In this document: piece by piece, positions 32,561 through 40,845 of the stretch
Layout of the letters: the number at the start of each line of letters is the position of its first letter
Position numbering within the stretch: position 1 is the stretch's first letter
NCBI RefSeq assembly: GCF_008275125.1
Contig: NZ_CP043473.1
Location: 1,736,001-1,800,000, forward strand
Direction of reading: 5' to 3'
DNA from: Chromobacterium paludis
Lineage (GTDB): Bacteria > Pseudomonadota > Gammaproteobacteria > Burkholderiales > Chromobacteriaceae
DNA length: 64,000 nucleotides
Made by a program: the position numbers and the translations under genes
Notes under the pieces: generated by a model
Database searches by the model: none
Told to the model about the DNA's origin: nothing
What the model saw: only the letters and a program-made list of their open reading frames with translations

Positions 32561-34375
32561 TTAAAACTTGATGCCGGCGCTGATCATCGCCAGGCTGCGG
32601 TCTGATTGCGTGTTGTACTGGCCGCCGCCGGTGGCCAGATACAACAGCTCGAAGGAATACTGCTTGCGATACTCGCCGCGCAGCCGCCACAAGGCGCTGC
32701 GCCGCCCTTCGATGAACTGGCCATCCTGCGAGTAGCCTTTGGCGTCATATGCCAGCAGCAGAGAAGGCATCAGCGCCAGGCCGGGCAGCACGCCGCCGTA
32801 ATGCTCCTCCAGCTTGCCGCGCAGCCCCCAGGACAAGGGCGTGACGAAACCATCCAGCGCGCAACTCAGTCCCGTCCCGTTGCAAGCCGGCGTCGCGGCG
32901 CTAGGCGCCTGTCCAAAACCCACCCTGCCGTAACGCATCACATAAGCGTCAGGCAGGCCGGCAAGGTATTTCACCCCCACCTCGCCTGACAGCTTGGCGT
33001 CGCCGCCCAGCAAACGCCCCAAGGGCTGCGTTGCGCCCAGGCTGAACTGACTGCTGCGAAAGGTATCGTAGCCTCGCGCCAAATAGCCCGTGGGCGTATG
33101 GGCCAGATAGCCCAGCGGGCCCGCGCCGGACAGCACCCCGTACAGGAAGTCGGCGCCGTTCCAGGCTACCGGCTGTTTGGGGCGGTAACTCAGCTCGCTG
33201 TAGATGCCGGCGCCGCCGGGCAGGCGTGTCTTGAAGTTGACAGCGAACATATGGATGCCGTCGGGGAAGCTGCGGCGGAACACGCCGGCGATGCCCACAG
33301 GCTTCGCCAGCCCCAGATTGGCCGCCGCCGGCAGCAAGACGCCGGGCCCAGTGCGCAGCATCTGGCTGAAGCTCATCGGGCTGGCTTCATTGGCGTAGAA
33401 AAAGCCCAATTGGCCGATGTCGTCCAGCAAGTAGCGGATGCTCAAGCCGTACTCGCCGCCGTGCGGCTTGTCGTCCGCCACGCGCGCGATGTAGTCCAGC
33501 GGATTGGCGGCGGACTGCTGGTCGCTGGTGGCGATGTTGCGATGCTGCAGCATGCTCAGCAGGCTGCCGTTCAGCGTCAGCTTGTCGCAGCCCGGCTGGG
33601 CGTAATCGTTGCCGGAATAAAAGCTGCCGCAACCCGGATAGGCATTGGGTTCGAACTGGAAGCGGTAATAGGCGTCCAAGGCCAGCTTGGGCGTGACATC
33701 TAGCTTGCCATACCAGGCCGGCGCCGGGATGTTTACCATTTCGGGTATGGTGCCGGCGCGGCCCAAGGCATTGAAATCCATGGCATTGACCTGCTGAATG
33801 CCGCCCAGAATGGTGGTGGGCGTCACCCATGGGATCACCTGCTGCCCCAGCCGGAGCAGCAGCGACGATTGCCCCAGCTGCGCGCGGCCGTAGACGTAGG
33901 CGTCATCCAAGGCGAGGCCGCTGAAGCGGTCCAGCCGGGTGAAGCGGCTGTCGTCCAGCGGCGCCCCCGCCGCATAGCCATTGGAGGAATGGCCGTGCGG
34001 CGCCGCGTGGTGGATCAGTCCATAGTCGTACCAGGCCTTGCCGCTGACGAAGATGCCGGCGTCGCGGTAATGCAGGTCGCCCTGCAAATAGCCCTGCCAG
34101 GCCTGGGAAATCAGGCTGCCGCGGCCATAGTTCAAATCGCCGTCGTTCAGCGTGTCCATCGCGTTGGCATGGCCGGTGAACGTCGGGTCAGGCCTATCCA
34201 TGCGATAAACATTGCCAATGGCCATCGCGCCCTTTGCCGTCAACTGTGCCGCGCCCCAATCGCCATGCCAGCCTTCTCCCAAGCCGGAAGGCAAGGTGCT
34301 CATGGTGACTTCCCCCGCCCAGGCCGCGCCCATACCCGATACCAACAAGCTGCAACAGAGCATCGTTCTCTTCAT
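32561..34375 (-). CDS. DUF1302-family outer membrane protein
   Basis: Minus ATG at 34,375 follows AGGGGAC. The 604-residue protein starts with a signal peptide (MKRTMLCCSLLVSGMGAAWAG) and ends in Phe (ISAGIKF), as outer-membrane barrels do. It shows alternating aromatic strands throughout ('RLGQQVIPWVTPT', 'GEYGLSIRYLLDDIGQLGFFY', 'ELLYLATGGGQYNT'). The pattern matches DUF1302 proteins, often linked with DUF1329 partners and hydrophobic substrate uptake or export. No DUF1329 gene is adjacent here. Confidence 0.82.
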   Translation of the reverse strand: MKRTMLCCSLLVSGMGAAWAGEVTMSTLPSGLGEGWHGDWGAAQLTAKGAMAIGNVYRMDRPDPTFTGHANAMDTLNDGDLNYGRGSLISQAWQGYLQGDLHYRDAGIFVSGKAWYDYGLIHHAAPHGHSSNGYAAGAPLDDSRFTRLDRFSGLALDDAYVYGRAQLGQSSLLLRLGQQVIPWVTPTTILGGIQQVNAMDFNALGRAGTIPEMVNIPAPAWYGKLDVTPKLALDAYYRFQFEPNAYPGCGSFYSGNDYAQPGCDKLTLNGSLLSMLQHRNIATSDQQSAANPLDYIARVADDKPHGGEYGLSIRYLLDDIGQLGFFYANEASPMSFSQMLRTGPGVLLPAAANLGLAKPVGIAGVFRRSFPDGIHMFAVNFKTRLPGGAGIYSELSYRPKQPVAWNGADFLYGVLSGAGPLGYLAHTPTGYLARGYDTFRSSQFSLGATQPLGRLLGGDAKLSGEVGVKYLAGLPDAYVMRYGRVGFGQAPSAATPACNGTGLSCALDGFVTPLSWGLRGKLEEHYGGVLPGLALMPSLLLAYDAKGYSQDGQFIEGRRSALWRLRGEYRKQYSFELLYLATGGGQYNTQSDRSLAMISAGIKF

Positions 34376-34430
34376 TTTTCGTCCCCTTTGTCGTCGCGAC
34401 GACGCGGCCGCGCCGCCGCGCATGCGCGCT

Positions 34431-35609
34431 TTAACCCAGATAGGCTTCGGTCAAGCGGGCCCAGTAGCTGGCGCCCACGCTGAGAATGTCGTCGTTGAAG
34501 TCGTAGCCGGGGTTGTGGATCATGCAGCCGCCCTTGCTGCCTATGCCGTTGCCCAGCACCACATAGCAACCCGGCACTTGCTCCAGCATCCAGGAGAAGT
34601 CGTCCCCGCCCATGGCGCCGGCCGGCAGCGGCACGATGCCCTGCGGCCCCGCCATGGCCTCCGCCACCTCGCGCGCGAGGCGGGTTTCCTCCGGCGTGTT
34701 GACCAGTACCCGCGTCACACGGCGCCACTCCACCTGAGCCGTCACGCCGAAGCTCTGCGCCTGTGCCGCCACCAGCTCGCGCAAGCGCTGTTCTATCAGT
34801 TGCTGGATGGCCGGATTGAAGGTGCGCACGGTCGCCTCCAGCCTGGCGCTATCGGGAATGACATTGCTGGCCGCGCCGGCATGGACCGCGCCTATGGTCA
34901 GCACCGCCGCCTGGTCGGGCGGCACATTGCGCGAGACGATGGTTTGCAACGCCAGGATGAGGGAGGCCATCGCCACCACCGGGTCGATGCAGGTGTGAGG
35001 CATGCCGCCATGGCCGCCCCGGCCAGTCAAGGTGATGGTGACGGTGTCGGAGGAAGCCGCCAGCACGCCGGGCTGCACCACGAAACTGCCTGCAGGCAGC
35101 GTGGGGCCGTTATGCAGGGCGTAGACCGCGTCGCAGGGGAAGCGGTCGAACAAGCCCTCGGCCAGCATGCGTTCCGCGCCACCCAGCCCCTCCTCCGCCG
35201 GCTGGAAGATCAGATTCAGCGTGCCGTGGAACCGCCGGGTCTCAGCCAGGTAGCGCGCGGCCGCCAACAAGATGGCGGTATGACCGTCATGGCCGCAGGC
35301 GTGCATCTTGCCGGGCAGGCGGCTGGCGTAAGGCAGACCGGTCTCCTCGTGAATGGGCAGCGCGTCCATGTCGGCGCGTATGCCCAGACGGCGCGCGCCC
35401 TTGCCGCAGCGCAGCTGGCCGACTACGCCGGTGCCGCCTAGGCCTGCCGTCACGTCGTATCCCCAGCCGCGCAAAGCCTCGGCCACCAGTTGGCTGGTGC
35501 TCTCCTCTTCGAAGCCCAGTTCCGGGTGGGCATGTATGGCGTGGCGAATGGCGATGAATTCGGATGCTCGATCGTGAATGGCGGCGATGACGCCCTGGAT
35601 TTGGCTCAT
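34431..35609 (-). CDS. M20-family amidohydrolase (hippurate hydrolase-like)
   Basis: Minus ATG at 35,609 follows GGAGGG; the much longer reading is a 5' run-through. The 392-residue enzyme has the M20D metal motifs 'MHACGHDGHT' (102-111), 'QPAEEG' (136-141) and the dimer-domain 'GRGGHGGMPH'. This class hydrolyses N-acyl amino acids such as hippurate. It is divergent from an AraC regulator with shared operators, which probably controls it. Exact substrate is not visible. Confidence 0.9.
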   Translation of the reverse strand: MSQIQGVIAAIHDRASEFIAIRHAIHAHPELGFEEESTSQLVAEALRGWGYDVTAGLGGTGVVGQLRCGKGARRLGIRADMDALPIHEETGLPYASRLPGKMHACGHDGHTAILLAAARYLAETRRFHGTLNLIFQPAEEGLGGAERMLAEGLFDRFPCDAVYALHNGPTLPAGSFVVQPGVLAASSDTVTITLTGRGGHGGMPHTCIDPVVAMASLILALQTIVSRNVPPDQAAVLTIGAVHAGAASNVIPDSARLEATVRTFNPAIQQLIEQRLRELVAAQAQSFGVTAQVEWRRVTRVLVNTPEETRLAREVAEAMAGPQGIVPLPAGAMGGDDFSWMLEQVPGCYVVLGNGIGSKGGCMIHNPGYDFNDDILSVGASYWARLTEAYLG

Positions 35610-35701
35610 GATGGCCCTCCGTTCCTGTGGGTGGGATTCAGGCTGGCGCAGGCCGCGCACTCGCCTTGCACACCAGTCTAGGGACGGACAGCCGCCATCA
35701 T

Positions 35702-35876
35702 GGGCGGTGAAAAACGCCATTAAAAAGGTGGGTTTCGCCAAGCCATCAGCCGCTCCGGCTTGACAAATCAGGCCCTCCGGCAACGGCCGCATGGTCTTGC
35801 AAAGAAAATGACAGCCATTTGACCTTGCCTTTACAGGCGGATTTCGCCAAGGTAGAGGCGAATCCCGCCAAGGCTG
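35702..35876. promoter_or_regulatory. Repeated GGCG-N-CGCC palindromes between amidohydrolase and regulator
   Basis: Two adjacent 21-bp direct repeats (35,835-35,855 and 35,856-35,876) each contain GGCG-N5-CGCC and continue AAGG. A partial copy (GTGGGTTTCGCCAAG) lies near 35,729-35,743, and GGCG-N8-CGCC near 35,704-35,718. The two perfect copies end six bases before the regulator start codon, a position that suits autorepression or AraC-type tandem binding. Confidence 0.6.
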
Positions 35877-35882
35877 ACCAAG

Positions 35883-36929
35883 ATGAACGGCTGCATTGAC
35901 CTGCTGTATTTGCCCAATTGCCTCAGCGGCACGCTGTTTTCCACTGTGGACGTGCTGCATGCGGCCAACAAACTGTGGCATCTGCACCACCCACGGCAGA
36001 AAAAACCGCTATTCAGCTGGCGCCTGCTCGACGCCTCAGGCGCGGAATTGCCGCTGCCGGCCTGGCTGGTGCCGCCGCCCGGCCGGCATGGCCCCGCCAG
36101 CCAGTCCGCGCTATTGGTACCGGGCCTGGACATGCACAGCGTGCCGCACCTGAAGAAGTTGCTGGATCAGTCCGGCGAGGCCCTGGCCATGATCGCGCGC
36201 CGCCACGCCGCCGGCGACATCATCGCCACCAACTACAACGGCGCCGCCATGCTGGCCCGCGCCGGCGTGCTGGATGGCCGCAACGCCACCATCACCTGGC
36301 TGATCGCCGGCTGGTTTTCCAACCAATATCCCAAGGTCAAGCTGCTGATGGACCGCCCGGTCACCGTGGACGGCAATGTGTTCTGCAGCGGCGCGCCGGC
36401 CACCGCCATCGAGCTTGCGGTCGAGCTGGTGCGCCACTTTGCCGGCGACGCGCTGGCGCAAAGCTGCGCCAATGGCTTGCTGTACCAGCCGGCCCGCTTC
36501 GAACAATCCGGCCAAGCCCTGCCCCTGCTGAACACGCCCACGCGCGACAGCGCGGTCTTCAAGGCCAGGCGCTGGCTGGAGCAGCACGTGGCAGAGCCCT
36601 ACAGCCTGGACCAAGTTGCCGCCGCCGCCGCGGTCAGCAGCCGCACCCTGCTGCGCCACTTCCGCGAAGTGGCGGACATGACGCCGTTGGATTACCTGCA
36701 ACAGCTGCGCATCGAGCGCGCCAAGCTGCTGCTGGAAGTCACCACGCTAGACCTGCCCGGCATCGTGGAACAGTGCGGCTATGAGGACGTCAGCTCCTTC
36801 CGCCGCCTGTTCCGCAAACTGACCGGCCTCACCCCCACCGCCTATCGCCGCGCCTACGCCTTGCGCGCGGCCCGGCGCTGGTGGCGGGCGGAGGACGATA
36901 CGCCGCCCTCCGCCCCACACACTGACTAG
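35883..36929 (+). CDS. GlxA-type AraC family transcriptional regulator
   Basis: A 348-residue protein with a DJ-1/PfpI-like N-terminal domain (about 5-200) and an AraC DNA-binding domain (about 226-324) with two helix-turn-helix parts: 'YSLDQVAAAAAVSSRTLLRHF' and 'GIVEQCGYEDVSSFRRLFRK'. Such GlxA-like regulators sense small nitrogen compounds and activate nearby catabolic genes. The Cys of DJ-1 is not conserved, so the N-domain is a sensor rather than an enzyme. It is divergent from the M20 hydrolase, its likely target. Confidence 0.88.
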   Translation: MNGCIDLLYLPNCLSGTLFSTVDVLHAANKLWHLHHPRQKKPLFSWRLLDASGAELPLPAWLVPPPGRHGPASQSALLVPGLDMHSVPHLKKLLDQSGEALAMIARRHAAGDIIATNYNGAAMLARAGVLDGRNATITWLIAGWFSNQYPKVKLLMDRPVTVDGNVFCSGAPATAIELAVELVRHFAGDALAQSCANGLLYQPARFEQSGQALPLLNTPTRDSAVFKARRWLEQHVAEPYSLDQVAAAAAVSSRTLLRHFREVADMTPLDYLQQLRIERAKLLLEVTTLDLPGIVEQCGYEDVSSFRRLFRKLTGLTPTAYRRAYALRAARRWWRAEDDTPPSAPHTD

Positions 36930-37003
36930 GCGTCATCGGACCCAGCGCGTAAGCGCCTGAGCCAAGGCGCACCACGCAGGATCCAGGAGCGGGTCGCAAC
37001 CAC

Positions 37004-37516
37004 TCAAGGCGCCACATGCATGTATGGCGTGGTGCTCAGCGTCGCGGAGATGGCGCAGCCGCCGGCCAGCGGCGCGGCCGACAAGCCGATGGTGGTATCG
37101 CTGCCGCTATCGGCTATCGTGCCGGCCACCTGGCTAGGCCCGCACTGCCCGCCCAGGATCGGCGTATTGACATTGACCATCACGCCATCAATCACCAGCT
37201 GGTTCTGCGCGGTCACTCTGCCCACCCAGGGCGCGGACGCGCTGGCGCTGGCCTTGATCATGCGGCACACCGGAATGCCCTTGAACGCCGCGCTGGTGAT
37301 CAGGATATTGCCGGCGCCGTCCACCGTGCCGCTGAACACCGCGTTGCAATCCACGTCTATGCCAGACTTGCCGACCACGGCCGGCCCGACAGCCGAAAAG
37401 GGAATGGCCGCGCCGCCTGGCCCGGGCGGCGTGACCTCCGCCGCGCCGGCCAAACCAGCCATCCAGCCAAGCGCCGCGCCCACCAAGGCCATCCGCGTTT
37501 TGTTCAAACTTTGCAT
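37004..37516 (-). CDS. Small secreted PraB-like protein
   Basis: Minus ATG at 37,516 follows GGAG seven bases away. The 170-residue product has a signal peptide (about 1-26, ending AGLAGAAE) and a beta-rich mature part with four Cys ('DVDCNAVF', 'IPVCRMIK', 'GGQCGPSQ', 'AGGCAISA'). The layout resembles PraA/PraB-type proteins (alkane oxidation activator, a surface protein). The gene stands alone. The family call is a pattern match of moderate strength. Confidence 0.6.
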   Translation of the reverse strand: MQSLNKTRMALVGAALGWMAGLAGAAEVTPPGPGGAAIPFSAVGPAVVGKSGIDVDCNAVFSGTVDGAGNILITSAAFKGIPVCRMIKASASASAPWVGRVTAQNQLVIDGVMVNVNTPILGGQCGPSQVAGTIADSGSDTTIGLSAAPLAGGCAISATLSTTPYMHVAP

Positions 37517-37672
37517 CACGAAACTCCAATCTTGTAGTTTTCCAAGCGCCTCGGAGCTGCCGACGCGCCGATCAAGATTGCAATTCCAAACACATTAAAA
37601 ATTTGACCAAGATCAGCCCCGGAAAATCACGCCGCACCGGCGCTGGCTTTAAGTGCAGCTCAAGCCTCAGGC

Positions 37673-37702
37673 TTGACATCCAGGCTGGACAGCGGCGATG
37701 AT
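37673..37702 (+). promoter_or_regulatory. Possible promoter for the His leader locus
   Basis: TTGACA (37,673-37,678), 18 bases, GATGAT (37,697-37,702). The -35 is perfect; the -10 matches four of six. The implied start point is at or next to the leader ATG, so the leader would be nearly leaderless if this is the promoter. Confidence 0.4.
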
Positions 37703-37708
37703 GGATGA

Positions 37709-37801
37709 ATGAAAAGCTTCCAGACCCACCGCCACCACCATCACGGCCAGCCCAAGGGCGCCGCGACGGTGCGCGCTGTCTGGAAGGAAAACGGTGACTG
37801 A
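37709..37801 (+). CDS. Putative histidine-rich leader peptide, 30 aa
   Basis: The ORF reads MKSFQTHRHHHHGQPKG and onward, with five His in six codons (residues 7 and 9-12). The layout is like HisL, the his operon leader, which has a run of His codons near its start. A terminator with a competing pairing partner follows, and then a histidyl-tRNA-synthetase-like gene. The ribosome site is weak (GGATGA). In such systems, slow decoding of His codons under low charged tRNA-His prevents terminator formation. The composition and neighbours are seen; the regulatory role is inferred. Confidence 0.65.
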   Translation: MKSFQTHRHHHHGQPKGAATVRAVWKENGD

Positions 37802-37857
37802 GCCGCATCCTCCATCAGCCACCACCCGAACAGGCGCCGCAAGGCGCCTTTTTTATT
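37757..37857 (+). terminator. Attenuator: terminator hairpin with competing leader segment
   Basis: The terminator is AGGCGCC-GCAA-GGCGCCT (37,832-37,849), a 7-bp GC-rich stem followed directly by TTTTTATTT. A GGCGCC segment inside the leader ORF (37,757-37,762) can pair with either terminator arm, because GGCGCC is its own complement. It could act as an anti-terminator when the leader ribosome stalls. The terminator is clear; the switch is inferred from pairing. Confidence 0.65.
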
Positions 37858-37893
37858 TGCCGCTCGTCGGCGCGAACTCTAAAGGAAAACACC

Positions 37894-38539
37894 ATGACCA
37901 TGATCCGAGGCACCCGCATCGTCCGCGGCCGCGAAGCCGCCACTCAACGCCAGCTGGAAAACCGCTTCCGGAGCTGGCTTCATTGACGCTGGCGCGGAAG
38001 AGGTCATCCTGCCCGCCCTATGGAGCCAGGATACATTCGTCGCCAAGGCCGGCGGCAGCGAAATATTGGAGCAAATGTGGGCTTTCCCGGACCGCAAGGG
38101 CCGCGCCTGCTGCCTGATACCGGAAGCCACCGCGCTGTTTCAGGAAAGAAACAAGGAATTTTTGAATGGCCGGCGCTCGGCGGATTTTTTCTACATCGCG
38201 CGCTGCTATCGCTACGAACGGCCGCAAGCGGGCCGTTATCGGGAATTCACCCAATTAGGTTTCGAGTGCCTGGGGCCAGACCCCAGCGCGGCGTTTGAGC
38301 GCAGCCTGGCGTTAGGCCGCGGCTTCCTGGACAGCCTGGGCCTGCGCTATGAGCTGGACGGCGCGGCCAGACGCGGGTTGAGCTACTACCTGGGCGGGGA
38401 AGGATTCGAGATGCGCGTGCCGGAACTGGGCGCGCAAAAACAGGTGGTGGGCGGCGGCGCCTATCGCGAAGGCGCCGGTTTCGGCATAGGCCTGGAGCGG
38501 CTGGCGCTGGCGCTGGACGCGCAAGGCATCGCGCTCTGA
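37894..38539 (+). pseudogene. Minimal histidyl-tRNA synthetase-like protein, read through a +1 frameshift (or frameshifted pseudogene)
   Basis: The first reading frame (ATG 37894, after AAAGGA) gives 30 codons, ending CTT-CAT-TGA at 37,986. Skipping C37981 continues in the next frame to 38,539, for 214 residues in total. Class II synthetase features: motif 2 'CYRYERPQAGRYREFTQLG', His-binding 'RRGLSYY' and motif 3 'GFGIGLERLALAL'. HisRS is normally about 420 residues; here the insertion domain and anticodon-binding domain are missing. GGAG lies four bases before CTT, like the prfB +1 site. Possible roles are tRNA-like amino acid activation or a regulatory paralog. A decayed gene or a sequencing error remains possible. 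Confidence 0.7.
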
Positions 38540-38547
38540 CGATGGAC

Positions 38548-38572
38548 AAGGCCGGGCGCAGGCCCGGCCTTG
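38548..38572. terminator. Bidirectional terminator between HisRS-like gene and tldD
   Basis: CAAGGCCGGGC and GCCCGGCCTTG pair around a short loop, between convergent genes. There is no long T-run on either side. Confidence 0.6.
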
Positions 38573-38582
38573 CATGGTGAAA

Positions 38583-40025
38583 TTAACCGCCGGTGCCGCC
38601 CACGGTCAGGCCGCCGTCTATGCGCAGCGTGGGCTGGCCCACGCCCACCGGCACGCTCTGGCCTTCCTTGCCGCAAACGCCCACGCCCTGATCGAGCTGC
38701 AAGTCATTGCCCATCATGGACACGTAATTCAGCACTTCCGGGCCGCTGCCTATCAGCGTGGCGCCCTTGACCGGGTAGGTCAGCTTGCCGTTCTCGATGC
38801 GCCAGGCCTCAGAGGCGGAGAACACGAACTTGCCGCTGGTGATGTCCACCTGGCCGCCGCCGAAATTCACCGCGTACAGACCATCCTTGACCGAGGCGAT
38901 GATCTCCTGCGGATCGCGCTGGCCGGCCAGCATATAGGTATTGGTCATGCGCGGCATCGGAATGCTGGCGTAGGACTCGCGGCGGCCATTGCCGGTGGAG
39001 GCCACGCCCATCAGCCGCGAGTTCATCGCGTCCTGCATATAGCCTTTGAGGATGCCGTCCTCGATCAGCACCGTGCGCTGCGTCGGATTGCCCTCGTCGT
39101 CTATCGCCAGCGCGCCGCGGCGGCCGCCCATCACGCCGTCGTCCACCACGGTGACGCCCGGCGCGGCCACGCGCTGGCCCAGCTTGCCGGAGAAGGCCGA
39201 GGTGCCCTTGCGGTTGAAGTCGCCTTCCAGTCCGTGGCCTATGGCCTCGTGCAGCAGCACGCCGGGCCAGCCCGGCCCCAGCACCACCGTCATTTGGCCG
39301 GCCGGCGCCGGCCGCGCGTCCAGATTCACCAGCGCCTGCTTCACCGCCTCGCGCACATAGCGCTCCACCACGCCGTCATCGAAATAGGCCAGGTCAAAAC
39401 GGCCGCCGCCGCCGGCCGAGCCTTGCTCGCGCCGGCCATTCTGCTCCGCGATCACCATGACCGACAGCCGCACCAGCGGCCGCACGTCGGCGGCGCGCAC
39501 GCCATCGTGACGGGCCACATAGACCACGTCGTACTCCATGGCCAGGCCGGCCATCACCTGGATCACGCGCGGATCCATGGCCTTGGCCAGCTTCTCCACT
39601 TTCTCCAGCAGCGCCACTTTCTCCGCGGCCTCCAGGCTGTGACAGGGGTCGATGGACGGATACAGCGACTGCGGCTTGCGCTTCTCCACCGCGCCGGCGC
39701 TGCCGTCGCCGCCGGCATTGCCGATGGCGCGCACCGCCTCGGCGGCGCGAGTCAGCGCGTCCTGGTTGATGGCGTCGGAATAGGCGAAAGCCGTCTTGTC
39801 GCCGGCAACGGCGCGCACGCCCACCCCCTGGTCGATGCTGAAACTGCCCGACTTGACGATGCCCTCCTCCAGATGCCAACCCTCGTTGCGGGTGTACTGG
39901 AAGTAGAGATCGGCGTAGTCGATGGCGTGGTGGCGCATATGGCCCAGCGTGCGGGCCAGCGCGGCTTCGTCCAGCCCATAGGGTTTGAGCAGCAGATCAT
40001 TGGCGATGGTGAAGGCGTCTTGCAT
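38583..40025 (-). CDS. tldD: TldD metalloprotease subunit
   Basis: The 480-residue protein has the zinc motif H-E-x-x-x-H in '[13 protein letters not shown]' near residue 258 and the U62 pattern '[24 protein letters not shown]' near the N-terminus (part of the TldD fold). With TldE (PmbA) it processes peptides such as microcin precursors and acts in antitoxin turnover. It ends a leftward yhdP-nit-tldD operon, a conserved order in betaproteobacteria. tldE is not in the window. Confidence 0.94.
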   Translation of the reverse strand: MQDAFTIANDLLLKPYGLDEAALARTLGHMRHHAIDYADLYFQYTRNEGWHLEEGIVKSGSFSIDQGVGVRAVAGDKTAFAYSDAINQDALTRAAEAVRAIGNAGGDGSAGAVEKRKPQSLYPSIDPCHSLEAAEKVALLEKVEKLAKAMDPRVIQVMAGLAMEYDVVYVARHDGVRAADVRPLVRLSVMVIAEQNGRREQGSAGGGGRFDLAYFDDGVVERYVREAVKQALVNLDARPAPAGQMTVVLGPGWPGVLLHEAIGHGLEGDFNRKGTSAFSGKLGQRVAAPGVTVVDDGVMGGRRGALAIDDEGNPTQRTVLIEDGILKGYMQDAMNSRLMGVASTGNGRRESYASIPMPRMTNTYMLAGQRDPQEIIASVKDGLYAVNFGGGQVDITSGKFVFSASEAWRIENGKLTYPVKGATLIGSGPEVLNYVSMMGNDLQLDQGVGVCGKEGQSVPVGVGQPTLRIDGGLTVGGTGG

Positions 40026-40035
40026 GATGGTTCTT

Positions 40036-40845
40036 TCAGCGTATGACCCGATGCGCCAGCGCCGGCAGGCCGGTGCGCACCGAGTGGATCAGTTCGGGAT
40101 CGATCTCGGCGGCAATCACGCCCTCGCCGCCGGGCAACTGGGCCAGGATGCGCCCCCAGGGATCGATGATCATGGAGTGGCCGTGCGTCTGCCGGCCATT
40201 TTCATGCCTGCCGCCCTGAGCGGAGGCAATCAGATAGCATTGGTTTTCTATGGCCCGCGCCCGCAGCAGCGGCTCCCAATGCGCCTGGCCGGTGGTGGCG
40301 GTGAACGCCGCCGGCAGGATCAACAGGTCGAACGGCGCCAGCAGGCGGAACAGCTCGGGGAAACGCAAATCGTAGCAGATGCCCAGCGCGATGTCGGCCA
40401 GCGGCGTTTCCGCCTTGATCGGCGCCTGGCCCGGGCGGATGGTATTGGACTCGCAATAGCTCTCGCCCTGCCCGGTAAAACCGAACAGGTGGATCTTGTC
40501 ATAACGCGCCACCGTTTCGCCCGCCGGATTGAGGAGCAGACTGGTGTTGTACACCTTGTCCGCGTCCTCGCACTGCAAAGGCACCGTACCGCCCAGCAGC
40601 CACAGGCCGTGGCGGCGCGCCATGTCGGACAGGGCCTGCTGGATGGGACCGTCGCCAAAGGGCTCGCACACTGCCACCTTGTCGGTGTCCTTGGCCCCCA
40701 TCAGGCAAAAATACTCCGGCAGCACGGCCAGGCTGGCGCCGCGCGCGGCGGCCTCGCCCAGCAGCGGGTCCGCCTTCGCCAGATTGGCCGCCACGTCGCA
40801 AGTCGACACCATCTGCACCGATGCGGCGATGAACTTCTGCTTCAT
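40036..40845 (-). CDS. Nit-type carbon-nitrogen hydrolase (deaminated glutathione amidase-like)
   Basis: A 269-residue nitrilase-superfamily enzyme with Glu44 ('LPEYF'), Lys117 ('RYDKIHLF') and Cys157 ('[13 protein letters not shown]'), the E-K-C triad. The 'DLRFPELFR' string and length match the Nit1/YbeM group that repairs deaminated glutathione. It overlaps yhdP by four bases (ATGA) and precedes tldD by 10 bases. Confidence 0.92.
   Translation of the reverse strand: MKQKFIAASVQMVSTCDVAANLAKADPLLGEAAARGASLAVLPEYFCLMGAKDTDKVAVCEPFGDGPIQQALSDMARRHGLWLLGGTVPLQCEDADKVYNTSLLLNPAGETVARYDKIHLFGFTGQGESYCESNTIRPGQAPIKAETPLADIALGICYDLRFPELFRLLAPFDLLILPAAFTATTGQAHWEPLLRARAIENQCYLIASAQGGRHENGRQTHGHSMIIDPWGRILAQLPGGEGVIAAEIDPELIHSVRTGLPALAHRVIR

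Noticed and set aside
37894..38539. HisZ (ATP phosphoribosyltransferase regulatory subunit) as identity of the HisRS-like gene
   Set aside because: HisZ is longer (about 380 residues), lacks good histidine-binding motifs, and is usually near hisG or purA. Here RRGLSYY and motif 3 are retained and no his gene is adjacent.
38583..40046. Plus-strand ORF opposite tldD (38,574-40,046)
   Set aside because: Shadow of tldD; His/Ala/Gly-rich product typical of the reverse strand.
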